A program made the position numbers and the translations under genes. The notes under the pieces are model-generated. The model saw nothing but the letters and a program-made list of their open reading frames with translations, made no database searches and was not told the DNA's origin. Below are positions 59,051 through 64,000 of a stretch of 64,000 nt of DNA, piece by piece; position 1 is the stretch's first letter, and each line of letters opens with the position of its first letter. The DNA is from Rosa chinensis. Taxonomy: Eukaryota > Streptophyta > Magnoliopsida > Rosales > Rosaceae. Location of the stretch: positions 36,265,001 through 36,329,000 of the forward strand of contig NC_037090.1 of the NCBI RefSeq assembly GCF_002994745.2, written 5' to 3'.

Positions 59051-59460
59051 AATCTCTAAAAATTGAAGCATCGCACAAGAAATAACACGTTAACCAATAA
59101 AATAATAATGATTATTAGTCCATCTAACTCCTCTGTTATGGTCAACCTAGTGAATGGTTAGTGGGATGATACTCATCCTTTTATTGGTTTAATTTCTAGT
59201 TGCATAACTCTCGCGATGAGAAATTGCCAAATTGGATATGTATAGGGGATTTCTGCAACATGGTGGCTAGCTGATGCGTCTCGTCCAAATGAGACATAGT
59301 ATGAAGCTTGCACTTCATAGTTTGAGGATCCTCCGATTGCATCAAGGACCGTTTGTATAATGGTAAGTGTTTCTGTGCTTGTTTTATTTCACTACCAAAA
59401 AAAATAAATAAATAAATACATCTACGGCTGATTAGAAAAGCCAAACAAATGAGGATAAAT
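59051..59460. other. Intergenic DNA upstream of the 59.5-kb promoter
   Basis: No gene or repeat recognised apart from an AAATA run near 59,400-59,418. Confidence 0.5.
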
Positions 59461-59470
59461 AATCATCCGT

Positions 59471-59672
59471 CCACGTGGCAACGAGTAGAACCCCTAAAAT
59501 GAAATTAGGGTTTTGGAGAAGCGGCTATAAATAGAACCACGTCCCCTTGTCAATTGTCACACCCAGACTCTCTCTCTCTCTCTCTGAGTCCGCCTCCTCC
59601 CTTTGTTTTGATTTTTTCATTTTTTTTTCCTCTTCTTTCTGGTTTGGACTAGGATTAGGGTTAGGGTTAACA
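59471..59672 (+). promoter_or_regulatory. Promoter and 5' leader with G-box, TATA box and telo-box motifs
   Basis: CACGTG at 59472-59477, TTAGGGTTTT at about 59505, a good TATA box (CTATAAATAGA, TATAAATA at 59526-59533), then a CT-rich leader, and ATTAGGGTTAGGGTTAAC at about 59,654-59,671. Telo-box motifs near the start of transcription are typical of plant genes for translation and ribosome assembly. The arrangement fits a real plus-strand promoter with a start near 59,560. Confidence 0.65.
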
Positions 59673-59924
59673 TCACTAGTCGGCGTCGAATAAACTGATT
59701 ACCATCGCTCTCTCTGAGTGGGCGCTGCGTATGAGCCGACGCCATAGCTACTCTGTTTCTGTAAATTCTCGAGGGCCTCCTTCTGGTTTGTTCTCACGCA
59801 GATTCGGACAAATTTCTCATCTTTTACCCTCTTTATTTATTTTTGCCATTTTTACTAGGATCTGGGTTCGAAAATATGACCCAGATCTGGTCAATTTCAA
59901 TTTTGCGTCGTTTTGGATTATAAT

Positions 59925-59990
59925 GGAGATGGAAGTGATGACTATTTCCCCAGATGATCGAAGCTGAAATAACTGAGCTATTACATCTCT
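59925..59990 (+). ncRNA. Weak C/D-snoRNA-like candidate
   Basis: A perfect box C (GTGATGA, 59935-59941), a box D (CTGA at 59973-59976), a C'-like AGATGAT and a 7-bp closing stem (GGAGATG with CATCTCT) are present in a leader that has telo-box motifs. Against it: total length of about 66 nt is short, the stem is spaced from the boxes, and no guide target was identified. Confidence 0.15.
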
Positions 59991-60011
59991 GTGTGTGTTA
60001 CACACAGAGAT
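59985..60011. repeat. Perfect 12-bp stem hairpin
   Basis: ATCTCTGTGTGT pairs exactly with ACACACAGAGAT around a 3-base loop. It may fold in the RNA of the unassigned transcription unit. Confidence 0.85.
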
Positions 60012-62340
60012 ACCAAGCCAGGTGTTTCTGATCCATCTTCAATTTGTGTCTTCTTTTTTTTCGGTTGTTTGAATGGTTTTATGAATTCGGTGAATCGATG
60101 ATGATAAATCTAAGGCTTGTTTCTCAAGAACATTCGCAGTTGCCGCCTGAGAGCTTTCGCCTTTCGCCAGGCTTGAGAGCTTATGCTGCTTTTTCCTTCC
60201 TTGGATGTCTGAGATTTCTTTTTTACTTTCTGTTTATTCTTCTTCATGTTTGTTTCTTAAGATTTTTCTTTTCTTTTTGATTTGTTGATTACTCAGTTGC
60301 AGAGGTTATTTTTGTTGTTGCCAAACAAATAGTTTGAAAATTGAGCATTAGGTGATTGTACATGTAATGGTGCATGTGTAATTGTTGGAAAAATGAGGGG
60401 GTAAGTGTATAAAGGAATTGGTTGTGCACAAATAAATACTTGTATTGCTAATTTGCTATGAGCATTGATAAGAGTATACACTCATAAGCTACTCGCATCT
60501 GAAACTTGTTTTGAAGGAAAATCATTTGTTTATCCTATTTGTAATTTTATTCGGGGAGCATTTGGAAACTATGGAGCATCGTCTGTTGCTCTGTAATGGA
60601 TGGAAATAGTTGTTTGGCAGCCATTGTGGTTATCGACTGAGGAAAGATCTAATCTCTCATATTGACTCCTGGCTGATTAAAGTTGAACTCTGCAAATGAT
60701 CTTTCCTCTAATGATGACCAGTTCCTTTTGTCAAACCGGCAAAGATGGTGATTGAAACTACGCTCGATCAGTCGAACGAGTAGAAGAACAGTATTATGTC
60801 TCATTGTGAGCCTCGATCAGCATGATTTTAGCCCTACCCTAGGAACTTATCCGTCAAAAATTGATCAGGACAGAACACCAAAAGTTCTTTGATTGAACTA
60901 TTTATCAATGAATAATGCTAACTCATTATTTAGAGTCTTATGAAAATTTGATTACAAAATTACCTCTTGACAGCCTATGTCAGAAGCTTGTATATGAGTA
61001 TGACTATAAGGTATTGTCACAAAAATTAAATGTTTTCACTAGAGTCAGATGAAATCTGCGAGAACTTGAATCGCATTCCTCTGGACATGGAATGTAATGG
61101 AGGTGAACTAATTACAACTGCAGTTTTTAGACATTTTGGCGGATATGTGGCAAATGGATTGATAAACGAGTCCCTTCAGTTTCTCATAGTTGTCAAAAGG
61201 GTCATGGCAGTGAGTTCGTCGCTGTGGAGATACCTTGACGTTGTCATATATATTAAGAAGCATTTTGAAATATCGAAAGATGCACGACAGTTTTACAATC
61301 TATCCCCACCTGGAGAAATTGATGAAGCCTGCTCTTCTGCATCAGGAACCAAGGAGGCCAAAGAAACCAATTCATTTAGAGAAAATCTTGTGACTGAGCC
61401 CAAAATATGCGCATCCGTGATGCTATATTTTGATTATTTTCCTCACCATATAGTGGTGTCTGATGAAATATTATTTGTGAACAAGTTTCAAACAGATCTT
61501 GTTGAGTGACGATAAATCTAGTCGTGTATGAGCTAAGGCACTGAATGGTTTATGTTTATTGTGATAGTTCTGAACGTGTCATTAAATTTTTTTGCAGGAA
61601 TGTGATGTTGATACTAAAGAGCGAAAGATATAATCCTATTTTCATTTTGCGCTTCTCTATCTATTCATTGTGGTCTTTTGAGAGTTTGTTTGAACCGTTG
61701 GAGTTTGCTTGTAGGCTATTTCCTTTATGAGTATTTCATCACCTAACAGGATTTATATAAAACAAGTTTGGGTTACGAAACTCTTGAAACATTGGACAAC
61801 ACTATGCAGGTAATGCTGTGCTGTGTATAGTTTCCATTTTTGCTACCTGTTTACTGTGCATATGAATGTATAATATAGTTATTATGCTGCTCGAATGCCC
61901 TAATGTATAATATTCTGAATGATCCACTTACATCTGTGACTATATGTTTCAAATAATATGAAAAGGCAGTCCTTGAAGAGCTGGCACAAATATTACCTGA
62001 CAAGTTTCACAGGAAATTTTGATTCAACAAATAACCACTGTGCCAAACATTAGGGAAAAAAAGTTTAGGATTCCTTTCTGCATACTTTCTCTGAAGCTGT
62101 ACATTTGTTAATGAAGTTCGAACGACCTTTCAGATGCAGACATGACAAAAGAAGAAGGGTGTTATGCAAATTAGCCTTCTGTTGCTGTATGTGGAAAATG
62201 GTATATTAGATACTTCTGTAAATGCTTTTTTTGCTGCAGAGGCATCCCTCATATTATTGATACTTCACATGACCATCATGCAACTCTAATTATGCTTTTG
62301 AAGAGATCGTCTGTGTTGAAAACGAAGGTATCATTCATGT

Positions 62341-62680
62341 CCTTTGAAGTTGTATGAAATTGACATACTAAAATTTAGAAAACTTTGGCCTTCTTAGTCT
62401 GAGACAACCACTATATATGCACCTGCTACTGGTAGTAAATAACGTACTTCTTATCTCTTATCAGGTAGTAAAGAAGTTAGTTAAATTGCATAAGATGGCT
62501 TGTCATCAAGTTGAAAAATGTAGTATTATCTGTTCACTCAGTATTCAGTGATAGTCGTCTCAGAGATCAAGCTTTCTGCTTCATGCAGTTCGGTGAATGG
62601 GGCAAAAAGTCCAGCAAAAGAAACAAAGAAACTATCTAGCCATTATGGCTATTACAAACTTTCCTAGTCCTGGCTATACC
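62341..62680. other. Intergenic DNA
   Basis: No gene recognised. Confidence 0.5.
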
Positions 62681-62684
62681 AGGA

Positions 62685-64000
62685 CTATATATTCAATCTC
62701 CAAAGTGGCCAGGAGGGGTCTGGAAAGTAGACACACCAGAATGATGAACACTTTTCCTTAGCAAGAATATCGGCAACCATTTTGCCCTCCCAGTGAATGT
62801 GCTTGAATTTCACCTCATCGAATTGAATCTTCAACTGCTTGCAGTTCAGAAGAAGAGTGCCAAAAGGATGATCAATGTTCTCACCTTGTAAAATATTCAC
62901 TAAACAATCAGTATGAGATTTAACCTCCCGTTTGTTTATATTCAGAGAAGTAGCAAGCTCCAGTCCATGAAAAAGGCCCCAAGCCTCAGCTTGGTAACTT
63001 CTCCAGCTTCAATATTCACTCTCCAGTTTCATTCTAATAACATTCCCAGCACCAATAAGAGCACTATTAGTCTGAGATCCACCAACACTTAATCTATACA
63101 ATCCCTGATCATGCTTACACCAAGAAATCGTCTCAGTAGAGTCTTTTCTAAGCTATTTCATTCCAGTAGCATAGTTAGAATAGCTTCAGATATAAAACGG
63201 ATATTCAAAGCTGGCTCAAAAGTCCTCGTACATCTCCATTTCCATATAAACCAACCGTATAAAGTAAAGAAAGCATTCCATCGAAGGTCATTCATAGTGT
63301 ACCTCGCTTGCTTTAGACTGGAAGTAATCCAATCTTTCCATCCCAGGTTGAAGGTTATATATCTTCATAGCAGCGGGGACTGAAACAGCTTCCCATACCT
63401 CATACCTGCCTGGCATTTGTACAATCCCACAATACATGCCCCATGTCGTCTGAATCATTGGAGCGTAAAACACAAAGAGGGCTGTTAGCAATGCATCTCC
63501 TGAGCGTTGTTCTTTAGTCAATAATTTACCTTGAACAAGCCAAAGAAAAGTCTTCAACTTTGGGGGGATAGCAGAAGACCAGATATCCTTCCATCTAAAG
63601 TTGTACACATTTTGCTCTCTACATAATATCTGATAGGCAGATTAACTGAAAGAATTCCTGAAGATGTACCACTCCAAATCAACTTATTTCAAACTGATCA
63701 ATGGAAATAGGATACAAGTGATCTTACTAATAACATCAACAGGAAGAACAGATCTGAGAGACTCCAAATTCCAAATACCATGCTGTAAAATGATCTTCAA
63801 CAGTGGCGTTATCATTATCAAGAGCAAATTGTCTTAACACACCAAGGCTAGACCAATTATCCATTTTAAATCTTGTTTCCACAGATGAGAGCCAAAGACC
63901 TAGTCCATGTGCTTGAGCAATTTGGACGTTTTTTCATAGGATGGAAATCAGAGACCAAAGCCCTGATCCTCTTGCAGAAGTCTCAGCTTGCCTAGCTTTG
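62685..64000 (-). mobile_element. Decayed LINE ORF2 3' part, running off the window
   Basis: On the minus strand, a zf-RVT-like block (YNFRWKDIWSSAIPPKLKTF followed by LWLVQGKLLTKEQR, about 63,605-63,510) precedes an RNase H end (QLKIQFDEVKFKHIHWEGKM followed by VADILAKE, about 62,840-62,760). This is the order expected for LINE ORF2 read from 64,000 downward. Frame breaks between the blocks show it is inactive. The upstream part lies beyond the window. Confidence 0.8.

Larger units (their letters stand above)
59731..62340 (+). other. Unassigned transcription unit (exon-like blocks)
   Basis: Downstream of the promoter, the first long frame starts at 59,731 (MSRRHSYSVSVNSRGPPSG), probably leaving at a GT donor near 59,786. 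Further candidate blocks are an open frame at 61,030-61,509 (159 residues, no family recognised), about 61,770-61,811 (LETLDNTMQ before a GT), and 62,241-62,330 (GIPHIIDTSHDHHATLIMLL then KRSSVLKTK between AG and GT). I could not join them in one frame. It may be an unfamiliar protein gene, a decayed one, or a non-coding RNA. Confidence 0.3.

Noticed and set aside
59652..59671. Interstitial telomere repeat
   Set aside because: Only two TTAGGG-like units, located just after a TATA box; better read as telo-box promoter motifs.

Overview
This window is nuclear DNA from a flowering plant, almost certainly a eudicot. It has AT-rich intergenic DNA, multi-exon genes with short exons and GT-AG introns, full-length homologues of Arabidopsis proteins, and many plant transposons (LINEs, Ty3/gypsy-type LTRs, Mutator and hAT MITEs). 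A rosid, possibly Rosaceae, is my guess from general resemblance only.

Three complete protein-coding genes could be assembled exon by exon, all on the minus strand. (1) A PAO4-type polyamine oxidase, 30872 to 26292, 10 exons, 494 aa, ending in SRI. (2) A SET-domain methyltransferase like Arabidopsis SDG40, 37601 to 32890, 6 exons, 495 aa. (3) A class III (SUS5/6/7-like) sucrose synthase, 56248 to 52607, 13 exons, 836 aa, with one GC-AG intron and a TATA box just upstream. In each model the summed exon lengths are divisible by three and no internal stop was met. The genes have unrelated jobs (peroxisomal polyamine back-conversion, protein-lysine methylation, sucrose cleavage), and nothing suggests they act together. 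A promoter-like stretch with G-box, TATA box and telo-box repeats at 59.47-59.67 kb points to a fourth, plus-strand transcription unit whose product I cannot name.

Broken gene copies: a 5' part of a syntaxin-71-like (SYP71) gene at 41.56-42.36 kb with introns and stops; two exons of a TMEM147-like ER membrane protein gene at 50.2-50.5 kb; and a frameshifted mitochondrial ribosomal protein L11 (uL11m) fragment inside a Mutator-like element at 5.0-6.3 kb, a probable Pack-MULE.

Layout: 0-3.9 kb, LINE split by a solo LTR with exact target-site duplication (TSD). 4-7.3 kb, MITEs and the Pack-MULE. 7.4-12.1 kb, three-level transposon nest. 12.6-16.1 kb, MITE and two tandem-repeat arrays. 16.5-19.1 kb, three small DNA transposons with TSDs (hAT, MULE, hAT). 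19.6-22.7 kb, a 3-kb solo LTR with a minisatellite. 23-25.6 kb, a LINE-like repeat split by an LTR. 26.3-37.6 kb, PAO4 and SDG40 with a dead LINE between. 38.5-40.2 kb, a second copy of that LINE-like repeat, then an LTR with primer-binding site. 40.6-43.5 kb, MULE fragment, SYP71 pseudogene, LTR-like DNA. 43.6-47 kb, a tandem duplication. 47-52 kb, decayed sequence with the TMEM147 fragment. 52-56.3 kb, sucrose synthase. 57.9-59.0 kb, two DNA-transposon derivatives. 59.5-62.5 kb, the unassigned transcription unit. 62.7-64 kb, a LINE running off the window. I saw no tRNA, rRNA or CRISPR array.
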